In this document: one piece after another, positions 8,638 to 17,388 of the stretch
Position numbering within the stretch: the stretch's first letter is position 1
How the letters are laid out: every line of letters begins with the position of its first letter
Assembly: GCF_001187535.1 (NCBI RefSeq)
Contig: NZ_LFIO01001353.1
Coordinates: 1-54,186, forward strand
Source: Rhizobium ecuadorense
Lineage (GTDB): Bacteria > Pseudomonadota > Alphaproteobacteria > Rhizobiales > Rhizobiaceae
Direction of reading: 5' to 3'
DNA: 54,186 bases
Notes under the pieces: model-generated
The model's input: the letters and a program-made list of their open reading frames with translations, nothing else
Databases searched by the model: none
Told to the model about the DNA's origin: nothing
Translations under genes and position numbers: made by a program

Positions 8638-8759
8638 AAAGTGAATACGAACTTATAGTATGTGAATTTCGGACATTGCGCCGTCGGTTCGATTCCGTTC
8701 AAGGCGATCAAGCAAGGCCAACTTCGTCGAAGACGCGACGAACTCTCGGATGAGCCGGG

Positions 8760-10754
8760 CTACAAGGTGCGCGTTCGCCCGAATGACCGCAACAACAGAT
8801 TAAGAGAGACGGCAACCTTGTCGATGTCGCGAATGTCGCGGGAATATTGGCCGGTGTAGAGTTTGACAATCATGCTGTCGCGAGCAGCGCCGCTGAGTTC
8901 GAAATACAGGTGCAGGTAATAGGCCTGTTTGTCGCCGGTGCGACTTACGCTTCTTCGTCGCTGCGTGACCTGTCCGAGCTCCGCCTTGAACGGGGCGAAG
9001 CCGGGGAGTTTCAGCATGACTGATTTGGATTGAAATCGGGCCATGTTGGGGACTGCAACGACGGCCTTATCCAGTGCCAGGCTGACGATTTGGCCGGGGA
9101 CATCGTCGACGGTAGCGGGCTCATCGAGCTTGAACGCATGAAACAGGCGCCGGGGTTTCTCAAAGCAGATGAGCGACGCGATGAGCAGGACGACGATATT
9201 GATACCTGACCACCAGGCCGCTACCGGCGAAAACTGGCCTTGTACATGCGACGTTTCCGGTACGGCGTTGACCAGCAGACCAAGGACGGTGACCGTGACT
9301 ATGCTTGTGATCCAGGCGAAGCTGTAGCGGTCGAACTGGTTCGCCTCGTTGCCGCTGCCCTTTGGCGTCACCCTGAACGGCTTGCCGAATGGTCTCACCA
9401 GGCTGGAGACCACGGTCGGCAACATGCGGAATGTCGCAAAGGTTCCGACGGCGCTGGAAACCACAGGCAGATAGCGCGTCGGCGTGATCCATAGCATGAG
9501 CAGAAAATACGCCGTCAGCAGCGGCACCTGATGAGAGACATAATCGGCGATGTCAGTGAAATAGAGCGGGAGCAGGCCGAACCAGAGATAGACGATGGGG
9601 ACGAGCAATATCGTGAAGCGGACCAGATACTGCACCAGCCATGATGCCGGCAGGAACATGATCCGTTGAAAGAGCGTCAATCCCGGGCCGCGCAGCGGGC
9701 CATTATACAGGTAAAGGGTTTGAATGCCCCCCTGGCACCACCGTTCGCGCTGGACAAAATACCCGGTGAGGTTTTCGGCGGCCAGTCCCATCGACAGCCG
9801 CTCGTTCAGATAGCGCGTCTTATAGCCTTTGTTGAGCATCGACAGCGTTGTCAGCAGGTCTTCCGTGATCGACTCGGTCGGAAACCCGCCGATTGCGTCG
9901 ACGGCCTTGCGGCGGGCAATCGAGCATGAGCCGCAGCAGAAACTGACGTCCCAGGCGTCCCGGCTGGGGGCGATCTCGTCGAAGAACAGGCGCTGCTCGT
10001 CCGGCCAGATATTCTCCAGGCCCAGATTCGATTGGACCGGATCGACATTGAAGAAATGTTGCGGTGTCTGGACAATGCCGATGCTGTCATCCGAGAAGAA
10101 GGGCAGGGTGCGGCGCAGGAAATGCCGATAGGGAACAAAATCGGCATCGAAGATCGCAATGAAATCGCCCGAACTGACCTTCAGCCCATTGTTCATATTG
10201 CCGGCTTTGGCATGGCTGTTGTCGCCGCGCGTGACGTGGATGACGTTCTTTTCCTCGCAATAGGCCTTCAGCCAATCCCGGCGTTGATCGTCAAGCACAT
10301 ACACATTCAATTTGTCGGCAGGATAATCGAGCGAGCGGGCGCCGATGATGGTTCGCTCAAGCACGTCGAGCGGCTCGTTATAGGTGGGAATGAAAACATC
10401 GACAGTCGGCAGCTCATGCTGCTCCCGCGCAAAGAAAATGCGCGCCAGCCTGTCCGCTTCGGCGCTGCGGTCGACATAGCGGCTCATCAATACCAGAAAA
10501 AGGATGACTTCGACGCAGGCCAGGACCTCGACGGCAAAGAGGATCCAGACCCAGTAGAAACTCGGGCCGCTGTCTGGATAGGGAAGCACTGTCTCCGTCA
10601 GGCGCCAGTACATGTATCGCAATGCGACTGCTGCGACGAACGCGCAGGTCACCGCCCGTGTCCAGCTGTGACGGCGCGACCAATTGAACGGCCCCAGGAA
10701 GAAGAAGGCCAGAACGACAAAGGTCGGAACCAGCGCTACAAGATACTGAACCAC
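8760..10754 (-). CDS. bgsA: BgsA-like family 2 beta-glucan synthase
   Basis: This 664-residue processive membrane glycosyltransferase has N-terminal membrane helices (to about residue 90), a GT2 catalytic domain with all key motifs (DDQRR at 155-159, DAD at 203-205, TED at 297-299, QRERW at 335-339), then several more membrane helices to about 540 and a cytoplasmic tail. The tail follows KPRR but lacks the D/N-x-S-x-x-G motif of a true PilZ domain, a feature of the S. meliloti mixed-linkage glucan synthase BgsA, whose tail binds c-di-GMP differently. Pairing with an HlyD-type protein also fits bgsBA. Curdlan synthase CrdS and cellulose synthase BcsA are the alternatives; neither product can be excluded from sequence alone. 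Its start overlaps the bgsB end. Confidence 0.8.
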   Translation of the reverse strand: MVQYLVALVPTFVVLAFFFLGPFNWSRRHSWTRAVTCAFVAAVALRYMYWRLTETVLPYPDSGPSFYWVWILFAVEVLACVEVILFLVLMSRYVDRSAEADRLARIFFAREQHELPTVDVFIPTYNEPLDVLERTIIGARSLDYPADKLNVYVLDDQRRDWLKAYCEEKNVIHVTRGDNSHAKAGNMNNGLKVSSGDFIAIFDADFVPYRHFLRRTLPFFSDDSIGIVQTPQHFFNVDPVQSNLGLENIWPDEQRLFFDEIAPSRDAWDVSFCCGSCSIARRKAVDAIGGFPTESITEDLLTTLSMLNKGYKTRYLNERLSMGLAAENLTGYFVQRERWCQGGIQTLYLYNGPLRGPGLTLFQRIMFLPASWLVQYLVRFTILLVPIVYLWFGLLPLYFTDIADYVSHQVPLLTAYFLLMLWITPTRYLPVVSSAVGTFATFRMLPTVVSSLVRPFGKPFRVTPKGSGNEANQFDRYSFAWITSIVTVTVLGLLVNAVPETSHVQGQFSPVAAWWSGINIVVLLIASLICFEKPRRLFHAFKLDEPATVDDVPGQIVSLALDKAVVAVPNMARFQSKSVMLKLPGFAPFKAELGQVTQRRRSVSRTGDKQAYYLHLYFELSGAARDSMIVKLYTGQYSRDIRDIDKVAVSLNLLLRSFGRTRTL

Positions 10755-11968
10755 AGGTTTTTGACCCAGTTGGATAGGTTGATGCCGCGTTTGGAAAACC
10801 GTACCTGCACTGTACGTCCCACCTGACAGGAGTTCGCAAAGTCGTCGTTCATGAAGGATGGATCGAGGCGAACCCGAATGCGGGCATTGCGTTGTGTCGA
10901 CGGCGGCAAACTGGCGGCAAAGGAATCGGCCTCGACCGAAGCCGAACTGCCTCTGACGGACACAACCGTACCTTGGAAGAGATCGCTGCGGCCGAACAAG
11001 CGCACCTGCGCGACGAGTCCTGGATAGATCTCGTCATAGTTGACCTCGGGAACAAGGATATCCACGAACAGCTCCCGACAGTCGAGAAGGCGCATCAGCT
11101 CGTCGTTCAGCACGACGTTGGAACCGTTGACGATACTCCGGGTCCAAACAACGCCGTCGAACGGCGCTAATGCAGTTGCGGATTCAAGGCTGCTGACGCG
11201 GCTTGCCTCTTTGACCAGCTGCTTTTGAACTTCGGCGGCTCGCGTCTCGTTTTCCGCGATGCGCGAGTTCAGGTCGTTGATGCGAACGATGACCTCGTCC
11301 TCGCGTTGCCGCGAATAGGGCACGTCATTCTGTCCGTCGCCGAAGACAAAGATGCCCTGGCGAACTGCATTGAGCCTTTGTTGCAATTGATCGACAGTCA
11401 GATTGCTGATTTCGACCTCGCCGCCGGTCGCAGCGCCGGCAGCACGCGCGGCCTCAACCAGCTTCTGCGTCAGAATGCCTTTTGACTCGAGCTGCATTCG
11501 GCGGCTCAGGTCGACCTGCGCGACCAGATCCTGCGCTTGCGACACTTCGACTTTTTTCTGCAGGATTTCGACTTCGCGTTCGAGATTGGCAATGGTGGTC
11601 TGCTTGTAGACTTCCAGTCTGGCAGACAATTCCTCGCGAAGCGTGGAGAGCTCGTCCCGTTCCTTTTTCAGCGCCGCGACGCGGTCGAGCGACGTATTGC
11701 GATCTGCCTCGAGCGAAGCGAGAATTGCGTGATTGACGCGCGTATTTCTGATTTCAGCGAGGGATTGTCCCGCTTTGACCGGGCTGCCGGCCTTGAGGGG
11801 TTCTTCCGCAATCGTGCCGTCGATCGGGGCATTAACGACAGCAAACCGCGCATTGACCGTGCCATCAAGGCTGGTAAAGCCGGTGATCGTCGGCAATGAG
11901 ACGACAGTCACGAGTGTCAGCAGCAGGAGGCCGACAATAATGCGCGTGATGCGATGGTTCCAAATCAT
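10736..11968 (-). CDS. bgsB: BgsB-like HlyD-family membrane fusion protein
   Basis: This 410-residue protein has one N-terminal transmembrane helix (about residues 8-28), a biotinyl/lipoyl-like half-domain (GTIAEEPLKAGSPVKAGQSL), a long coiled-coil hairpin (about residues 80-260) and a C-terminal beta-rich region. The family spans the periplasm and helps move polymers or proteins outward. Its 3' end overlaps the synthase gene by 19 bases, so the two are translationally coupled and bgsB comes first, as in the S. meliloti bgsBA operon. The upstream Shine-Dalgarno sequence is weak. An exporter or polymerisation-partner role for the glucan is inferred. Confidence 0.8.
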   Translation of the reverse strand: MIWNHRITRIIVGLLLLTLVTVVSLPTITGFTSLDGTVNARFAVVNAPIDGTIAEEPLKAGSPVKAGQSLAEIRNTRVNHAILASLEADRNTSLDRVAALKKERDELSTLREELSARLEVYKQTTIANLEREVEILQKKVEVSQAQDLVAQVDLSRRMQLESKGILTQKLVEAARAAGAATGGEVEISNLTVDQLQQRLNAVRQGIFVFGDGQNDVPYSRQREDEVIVRINDLNSRIAENETRAAEVQKQLVKEASRVSSLESATALAPFDGVVWTRSIVNGSNVVLNDELMRLLDCRELFVDILVPEVNYDEIYPGLVAQVRLFGRSDLFQGTVVSVRGSSASVEADSFAASLPPSTQRNARIRVRLDPSFMNDDFANSCQVGRTVQVRFSKRGINLSNWVKNLWFSIL

Positions 11969-12294
11969 GTTGGCGTCCGAAGATTATCGCTTCTGCAGCC
12001 ATCAGTCCCTATCGAGCCGGCACAAACGGATGCAACTCATTCTTGCATAAATTAGCGTATCGAAAATTAGTAAACAAGAGAGGACCGCAACGCTGCGATA
12101 GAAACAGTTCGGCTGTGGAGGAAACGCCGCCGAGGGGAGGCTTAGCACCGTATCGATGCGGTGCTGGGGGCATGGTCAAGCCATCTGCGGCGTGACGACT
12201 GACGTGACAGGGTGCTGGAAATCACTGCGCCGCGCCTGATAGCGCTGCCGTCTCATCTGGACAGAAACATAATTCCCCGCGATCTTATTTCTAA
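11969..12294. other. Non-coding region upstream of bgsB with one hairpin
   Basis: No plausible gene is seen. The stretch should contain the bgsB promoter (minus strand), but I cannot assign a -35/-10 pair with confidence. A 7-bp stem AGCACCG/CGGTGCT with an 8-base loop lies at 12144-12165; its role is unknown. Confidence 0.5.
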
Positions 12295-12387
12295 TGGGCA
12301 TCGCATGAAACTCGATTCATGCGATGCCCATCAGTTCTTTGTTTTGCGTGCTGTTATCTCGGAACCACCGCTTCCGGGCGGCAGGCA
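12295..12387. repeat. RIME-like two-palindrome intergenic element (copy 1)
   Basis: The first palindrome is a perfect 15-bp inverted repeat (12295-12309 with 12316-12330) with loop ACTCGA. After a T-rich spacer (TTCTTTGTTTTG) a second palindrome follows: outer arms TGCGTGCTG (12345-12353) and CGGCAGGCA (12379-12387, one mismatch and one wobble), then TTAT, and inner arms CTCGGAA (12358-12364) and TTCCGGG (12372-12378). The arrangement matches the elements at 29913-30023 and 49920-49957. It ends one base before the stop codon of the 66-codon gene and could also act as its 3' hairpin. Confidence 0.7.
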
Positions 12388-12588
12388 TCAATGCGGTCGA
12401 AGCTTTTTGGTGGCGATCAGCATGACGAGATCTTCGGAGGCGTCTGCGAGTTCCAATGCCAATTCCGCAGCCGACCATCCGCGTTTCTGCAAGCCGACGA
12501 GCATTTCCACCATCGCGACTTCGACCTCTCGTCTGCAGCTCGAAATCGGCTTCAATTCGATATGTTCCTGATCACATGCGGTGGTCAT
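12388..12588 (-). CDS. Small conserved-looking hypothetical protein, 66 aa
   Basis: I do not recognise this protein. It is predicted soluble with two helices (VEMLVGLQKRGWSAAELALELADAS) and a basic C-terminus; the pattern resembles small regulatory or helix-turn-helix-like proteins but no family can be named. Support as a gene: a GGAGG Shine-Dalgarno sequence five bases upstream of the ATG, amphipathic helical character, and coding-like third-position bias. It reads away from the AraC-type regulator gene and towards the bgs operon, with a RIME-like repeat just after its stop. Confidence 0.6.
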   Translation of the reverse strand: MTTACDQEHIELKPISSCRREVEVAMVEMLVGLQKRGWSAAELALELADASEDLVMLIATKKLRPH

Positions 12589-13251
12589 CTTAGCCTCCGT
12601 TCTGCCATACGAAAGGGCAGGGTAAAAGTTGCCAATGGGTGGATATGGTAAGGGTTGCGTGCAAGCCTCGGCCTATTACGCATCGACACAGGCGGCCTCG
12701 GCCTGCGCGCAACCCTTCGCGCCCTTTATTTGCCGATGTCCGGCCTCAGGAGCGTCTCGCATCAAGGTAAGCAGGGGAAACCCGCAGGACCGGCGATAGG
12801 AATTTTCCCTGACGCCTGTGGGTTGTGCGGAGAAGAGTTCCCGTCGTAAGCCGATGCTCGCGCAAAGCGCGCACGAATATTGCCCCGATAGGTCACGACC
12901 TATCCTCCTCTGCTGGCATATTTTGTTTTGATTTAGAGTCGTTTCACGTTGAGAGTGCTTTGAAACTGCATTGCACTGGCAAGTGAGTATTCGGGCTTTC
13001 CGAACGTCCTTCGGCACTAACCCTTGCTCATTTAGATACAGGAATAGGACGCAATTGTCGTTATCCTCGCATCCCGAAAATTATCGGTCCGTCCATTTCT
13101 GCTCGTATAGGAATATGATAAGTAACTTATGCACGTAGGACTTCAGTCGATTCGGTTTTATCGGATGAGCTGCGCGGACGTTTTCAGCCGCGAAAACGAT
13201 TTTTTGCTTCAGTTTCAACAGCCCGGATCGGCTTATGCGCTGGAGGAATGC
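12589..13251. other. Gene-free, highly structured intergenic region
   Basis: No convincing gene is present; open frames here lack ribosome-binding sites and coding character. The region holds three strong hairpins: a long imperfect one (12650-12673 with 12694-12717, 20-base loop), a 10-bp one (12779-12788 with 12815-12824, one wobble) and GATAGGT/ACCTATC (12887-12893 with 12898-12904) followed by a T-rich stretch near 12920. A structured RNA or old mobile-element debris would both fit. The promoter of the AraC-type gene should lie near the right end. Confidence 0.4.
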
Positions 13252-14394
13252 ATGGTTACGGAGTCTGGAGACGACCCCGCTGCTGGACGGGAATGGCCGG
13301 CCCACCTGGAGCGGCGGCGCTGGCCGCGCGAACCGTCCCCGCAGAAAGAACATCGTGTGGACGTTCCGTCGACACTCGTGCCCTTGCGATTTTCAACGCG
13401 AGACCTGCCGCCGAACGAACAGTTCCAGTCCTGGCGATCGCACATGGGGCCGCTTGTCGATGTTCATCTGCCGGACGGAAAATCAGAGGACGACGGTTTT
13501 CTTGCGGAGCAGACCGGCTGGCAGCTCGGCGATATCCTCATCGTCCAGCAGCGCGCGCAGGCATGCAGCTATATTCGCGATCAGGCCATGTTGCGATCGA
13601 GCCCAATCGATCACTGGAACGTGGGCGTGCTTCGCAGCGGCCGGGCCTGGACCGAGGCCAATCGCCATGTCACGGAGACCGGCCCGGGTGAGATATTTTT
13701 CAGGTCTCTTGGTTATCCCTACCGCGGGCGGATGATCGATTCAGCCGCCGTGCTCGTCTTCCTGCCCTATGAACTGTTGACCCGTGACGCGCCTCTTCTG
13801 CGGAACGCCCACAATATCGCCCTGTCCGGTAGCCTGGCCGAATTGCTCGTCAGCTATATCGACGGCCTGGAAGCGAACCTCAGCAATTTGACGGTGGAGG
13901 AGGTGCCGCGGATCGTCCGGACGATCGGCGATATGGTCATTGCATGCGCTGCCTCGTCCGCCAGTTTGGATCGCGAGCAGGAGCAGACCAATATGGGGCT
14001 GATGGAGCGGGCGCATCGCTATATTCACCTCAATCTTCATTCAGACAGCTTGACGCCCGACGTCATGTGCCGGGCGCTTGGTATTTCGCGGACGCGGCTC
14101 TACCAATTGTTCGAAGCGAGCGGGGGCGTCTTCAACTACATTCGCAAACGTCGATTGCTGCAGGCCTATGCGGATCTTACCAACCCGACCGACAACAGGC
14201 CGATCTCGGAAATTGCCGAGGCCGCCGGCTTCGACGTTGCAGCCAATTTCACGCGCGCGTTCAGCCATGAATTCGGGCTCAGCCCGCGTGAAGTCAGAAA
14301 GACCATAGCAACTGAGCACCCCGCCATCCCCGCAACACGTTCCATGCGACGTTTTGGGACAACGATCGGCGATTGGCTAACACTCGCGCGTTGA
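13252..14394 (+). CDS. AraC/XylS-family transcription regulator
   Basis: This 380-residue protein has an N-terminal AraC-binding-like (cupin-type) region covering about residues 45-220 and a C-terminal double helix-turn-helix (about residues 265-365). The first HTH contains LTPDVMCRALGISRTRLYQLF; the second contains PISEIAEAAGFDVAANFTRAFSHEFGLSPREVR. Although the frame is open from 13129, I chose the ATG at 13252 because GGAGG at 13242-13246 is ideally spaced and the upstream residues look non-coding. Neither flank gives an obvious target operon: the neighbours are the orphan small gene and an IS remnant. The inducer is unknown. Confidence 0.85.
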   Translation: MVTESGDDPAAGREWPAHLERRRWPREPSPQKEHRVDVPSTLVPLRFSTRDLPPNEQFQSWRSHMGPLVDVHLPDGKSEDDGFLAEQTGWQLGDILIVQQRAQACSYIRDQAMLRSSPIDHWNVGVLRSGRAWTEANRHVTETGPGEIFFRSLGYPYRGRMIDSAAVLVFLPYELLTRDAPLLRNAHNIALSGSLAELLVSYIDGLEANLSNLTVEEVPRIVRTIGDMVIACAASSASLDREQEQTNMGLMERAHRYIHLNLHSDSLTPDVMCRALGISRTRLYQLFEASGGVFNYIRKRRLLQAYADLTNPTDNRPISEIAEAAGFDVAANFTRAFSHEFGLSPREVRKTIATEHPAIPATRSMRRFGTTIGDWLTLAR

Positions 14395-14570
14395 TGCGGT
14401 GGCTAAGCTTTCCTCAACTCAGTCTGAGATCCACCAAAGGATACAGTTCGGTCGGATGATTTTCGACAACGCACGGCAGATCGAATATCGCTCCAATTGT
14501 TGGAATCCCGTACATTGTGCGTCGTTTGCTTGGCGCCCTTAAGTTCCATAATGTTGATTACGCCACATTA

Positions 14571-14705
14571 TTTGTGTAGCCGCAAAGTTGAAGTGTCCTG
14601 TTTCTGCAAAGTTGGAATGTCACTCTCCCCGCGTTTGATGGCGCGGGAGACAAGCGGATGGGACTGATTGCGATGAGCGAGCGTGACCTGCAGCGGATGA
14701 CCTAA
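14571..14705 (+). mobile_element. Truncated insertion-sequence end with first 15 transposase codons
   Basis: The sequence has the look of an IS left end: two related GCAAAGTTG repeats (GCAAAGTTGAAGTGTC near 14581 and GCAAAGTTGGAATGTC near 14608), then an ATG at 14658 that starts MGLIAMSERDLQRM. That is the typical N-terminus of ISNCY-type transposases (Met-Ser-Glu-Arg-Asp-Leu pattern). The frame is cut after 15 codons, exactly where the sugar-permease gene's stop codon begins. The remainder of the element is absent. The family assignment is from memory of the motif and should be checked. Confidence 0.55.
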
Positions 14706-15727
14706 TCCTGATTGGCAGCCACCGGCAAACTGCCTTCGTTCGAATGACGGGCTTCGGTCTGCCGGGCGGCGGAGACGATGCGGCGCCGTACACGGATGGC
14801 GTGCCATTGCTGGTCGATCAGGACGCCGATGAGGATCACGCCGCCCATGACGGCGAAATTCAGCGACGACGGGATGCCAAGCAGATTGACGAGATTCTGC
14901 AGCTCCTGGAGCAGGACCGTGCCGAGCACCACGCCGACGATCGAGCCCTCGCCGCCGCGCAGCGAAAAGCCGCCGAGGACGGCGGCGGCAATCGCGTAGA
15001 GTTCGTAGAACTGGCCATGGCTCGCCGGTGAGATCGAGCGTGTGTACATGGCGAAATAAATCGCCGAAAGCGCCGTCAGCAGCCCGCAAATGATATAGGC
15101 CGACATGATCATGCGGCCAGTGCGGATACCGGAATAGCGGGCCGCCTCCTCGTTCTTCCCGATGGCGTAAAGATAACGCCCGAAGACGGAGCGATGCAGC
15201 ATGATCCACATGACCACGGTTATGATGACGAGTGTGATGAAGGTGTTGGGAACGCCGTAGAACCGTCCGGCGGTCAGGAATTCGAGGTCCGGGAAATTCT
15301 GGCCGAACGCAAAGCCCGCCGTTCCGTCGGCGGTGTAGAATCGCGCTGCCCCGCGATAAATCAGCAGGCCGCAGAGGGTGACGACGAAGGGCTGCAGGTT
15401 GAGCCGGGTGATCAGCCAGCCGTGGACAGCGCCGATGACCGCGCCAAGCGCGAGAATGAGCGGCAGCGCCAACATCCAGGACATATCCTGGACGGCGATG
15501 AAATCGACGAACAGCACCCCGAGAAGGGCGACGAGCGAACCTACGGAAAGCTCGATACCGCCGGTAATGATGACAAAGGCCTGGCCGATCGACAGGATGC
15601 CGAACAGGCCGATCAGGTTGGCGGTATTGGCAAGATTGATCGGCAGCAGGAAGCGCGGATTGATGATGGCGACGACGATGCCGACGACGACGATCAAAAG
15701 CAGCAGTCCGAGATCTTTTTTGACCAT
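14702..15727 (-). CDS. RbsC-type sugar ABC permease
   Basis: This 341-residue inner-membrane protein of the ribose/xylose/galactose permease family has about eight to ten membrane helices and the family motifs IELSVGSLVALLGVLFV, NEEAARYSGIRTGR and GGFSLRGGEGSIVG. It partners with the ATPase encoded upstream. Its final codons abut an IS remnant, so the last few residues (AANQD) could have been altered by insertion and deletion, but overall length is normal. The substrate sugar cannot be told. Confidence 0.9.
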   Translation of the reverse strand: MVKKDLGLLLLIVVVGIVVAIINPRFLLPINLANTANLIGLFGILSIGQAFVIITGGIELSVGSLVALLGVLFVDFIAVQDMSWMLALPLILALGAVIGAVHGWLITRLNLQPFVVTLCGLLIYRGAARFYTADGTAGFAFGQNFPDLEFLTAGRFYGVPNTFITLVIITVVMWIMLHRSVFGRYLYAIGKNEEAARYSGIRTGRMIMSAYIICGLLTALSAIYFAMYTRSISPASHGQFYELYAIAAAVLGGFSLRGGEGSIVGVVLGTVLLQELQNLVNLLGIPSSLNFAVMGGVILIGVLIDQQWHAIRVRRRIVSAARQTEARHSNEGSLPVAANQD

Positions 15728-15768
15728 TCGAGATCCATTCCCCGATACTTGTGTATTGGCCGCAGCCG

Positions 15769-17310
15769 CTACTTTACGCTTTTGCCGACGGCAAGCAAAA
15801 GCACGCTTTCCTGGCTGAATTCGTCCTCTTCCAATATGCCGGCGATCTGGCCCTCATGCATGACGGCGATGCGGTCGGAAACGCCGATCACCTCTTCCAT
15901 GTCGCTGGAGATCATCAGGATTGCCACCCCGGCATCGGCAAGCGCCCGCATCAGGCCGTAGATCTCGTTCTTCGCGCCGATATCGATGCCGCGCGTCGGC
16001 TCGTCGAAGATCATCACCCTCGGGCTCATCGACAACCATTTGGCAAGCACCACCTTCTGCTGGTTGCCGCCGGATAGCGTGCCGGTTCGCGTTGAAACGG
16101 AAGGTGCCTTGATCGCAAGGCGAACCCGCTGCTTTTCGGCCGCCGCCGTCTCCCGGTCGGCAGAAAGCATGAAGCGGCTGGAAAGCTTGGGAAGATCGGC
16201 AAGGGTGATGTTCTGGGCGATCGGGAAATCGAGAAGAATGCCGTTGCGCTTGCGATCCTCCGGCACCAGGAAAATGCCGCGAGCGACGGCGTCGCGGGCG
16301 GAACGGACAGAAATTTCCTGCCCGTCCTGCAGGATGGTTCCGCCGTAGCTCCGGTCGATGCCGAAGAATACCCTTGCAAGCTCAGTACGGCCCGACCCGA
16401 CGAGGCCCGCAAGCCCCATGATTTCTCCATAGCGGATTTCCAGATCGACGGGACGGCCGGGATAGGCCTCGGTGCGCACGCCGCTTGCCTTCAGCGCCAC
16501 CGAGCCCGGCGAGCGCTGCGGTTTTGCGGTCCGGGCCGCAAGCACCCGGCCGATCATCAGCTTCACCATCTGGTCGTGGCCGATATCTTTCCTGGCGAGC
16601 GTGCCGACAAGCGTGCCGTCGCGCAGCACGACGACACGGTCGGCGACACGCTCAACCTCGTGGAGGCGATGCGAGATGAAAATGACGCTGATGCCGTCGG
16701 CTTTCAGCGATTTGATAATGCTGAGAAGCCGTTCGGTTTCGGCCAGCGGCAGGCTGGACGTCGGTTCGTCGAAAATGACGAGCCTGGCGTTGATGGACAG
16801 CGCCTTGGCGATTTCCACCATCTGCTGCTCGGCAAGGGAAAGCGACGCCACCGGCGTATCGGCGGAAAAATGCGCCCCGACGCGCTTCAAGAGCGGCTTC
16901 ACCATGTCGCGCAGCCGATCGCGATCGACGAGCTTGAAAGGTCCGGCCTTCAGCGGCTCGCGGCCGAGGAAGATATTGGCCGCAACGTCGAGATTGTCGA
17001 AGAGATTGAGTTCCTGATGCACGAAGGCGATGCCGGATGAGATGCTCGATTCCACAGTGAGGCAACGATGCTCCGCCCCGTCGAGCAGGATCGTGCCTCG
17101 GTCGGGGGCGATCACGCCGCCGAGAATCTTCATCAGCGTCGATTTTCCAGCGCCGTTTTCGCCGACAAGGCCGATGACCTCGCCTGGCATGATGTCCATT
17201 GACAGGCCTTCGAGCGCAACGACGCCCGGATAGGTCTTGCCAACGCCGGAAAGCGAAAGGAATGGCGTTCCGGGCGCGCCCGGTGACGGGATGTCGGAAC
17301 TATGGTTCAT
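15769..17310 (-). CDS. RbsA-type tandem sugar ABC ATPase
   Basis: This 513-residue protein has two ATPase domains in one chain, as usual for ribose-class importers. The first has Walker A GENGAGKST, signature LSLAEQQMVEIAKAL and Walker B LVIFDEPTSSL. The second has the degenerate Walker A GLVGSGRTE and an intact signature LSGGNQQKVVLAKWL with MIFDEPTRGID. The gene lies between the binding-protein gene and the permease gene in one minus-strand operon. It energises uptake of an unidentified monosaccharide. Confidence 0.92.
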   Translation of the reverse strand: MNHSSDIPSPGAPGTPFLSLSGVGKTYPGVVALEGLSMDIMPGEVIGLVGENGAGKSTLMKILGGVIAPDRGTILLDGAEHRCLTVESSISSGIAFVHQELNLFDNLDVAANIFLGREPLKAGPFKLVDRDRLRDMVKPLLKRVGAHFSADTPVASLSLAEQQMVEIAKALSINARLVIFDEPTSSLPLAETERLLSIIKSLKADGISVIFISHRLHEVERVADRVVVLRDGTLVGTLARKDIGHDQMVKLMIGRVLAARTAKPQRSPGSVALKASGVRTEAYPGRPVDLEIRYGEIMGLAGLVGSGRTELARVFFGIDRSYGGTILQDGQEISVRSARDAVARGIFLVPEDRKRNGILLDFPIAQNITLADLPKLSSRFMLSADRETAAAEKQRVRLAIKAPSVSTRTGTLSGGNQQKVVLAKWLSMSPRVMIFDEPTRGIDIGAKNEIYGLMRALADAGVAILMISSDMEEVIGVSDRIAVMHEGQIAGILEEDEFSQESVLLLAVGKSVK

Positions 17311-17349
17311 CGGCTGTCCATGGCTGCTGATGCCGTCGGCATGAAATGC

Positions 17350-17385
17350 CTTTCGCGGCGGCGGTGAGTGCCGCCGCCGCGAAAG
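17350..17385 (-). promoter_or_regulatory. Strong hairpin between sugar-binding-protein and ATPase genes
   Basis: A perfect 15-bp GC-rich inverted repeat (17350-17364 with 17371-17385, six-base loop) lies four bases after the binding-protein stop codon. There is no T-run on the transcribed strand. It probably protects the upstream mRNA end and lowers expression of the downstream ATPase and permease genes. Confidence 0.65.
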
Positions 17386-17388
17386 AGG

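Noticed and set aside
8686..8696. GGTTCGATTCC, resembling a tRNA T-arm
   Set aside because: No acceptor stem, D-arm or anticodon arm can be built around it; only the short motif matches.
12017..12034. GGCAC-N-TGCA pattern like a sigma-54 promoter
   Set aside because: The GG to GC distance is 11 rather than 10 bases, and it points away from bgsB with no fitting gene downstream.
12676..13017. 113-codon minus-strand open frame
   Set aside because: No ribosome-binding site, irregular composition, and it covers strong hairpins; not believable as a gene.
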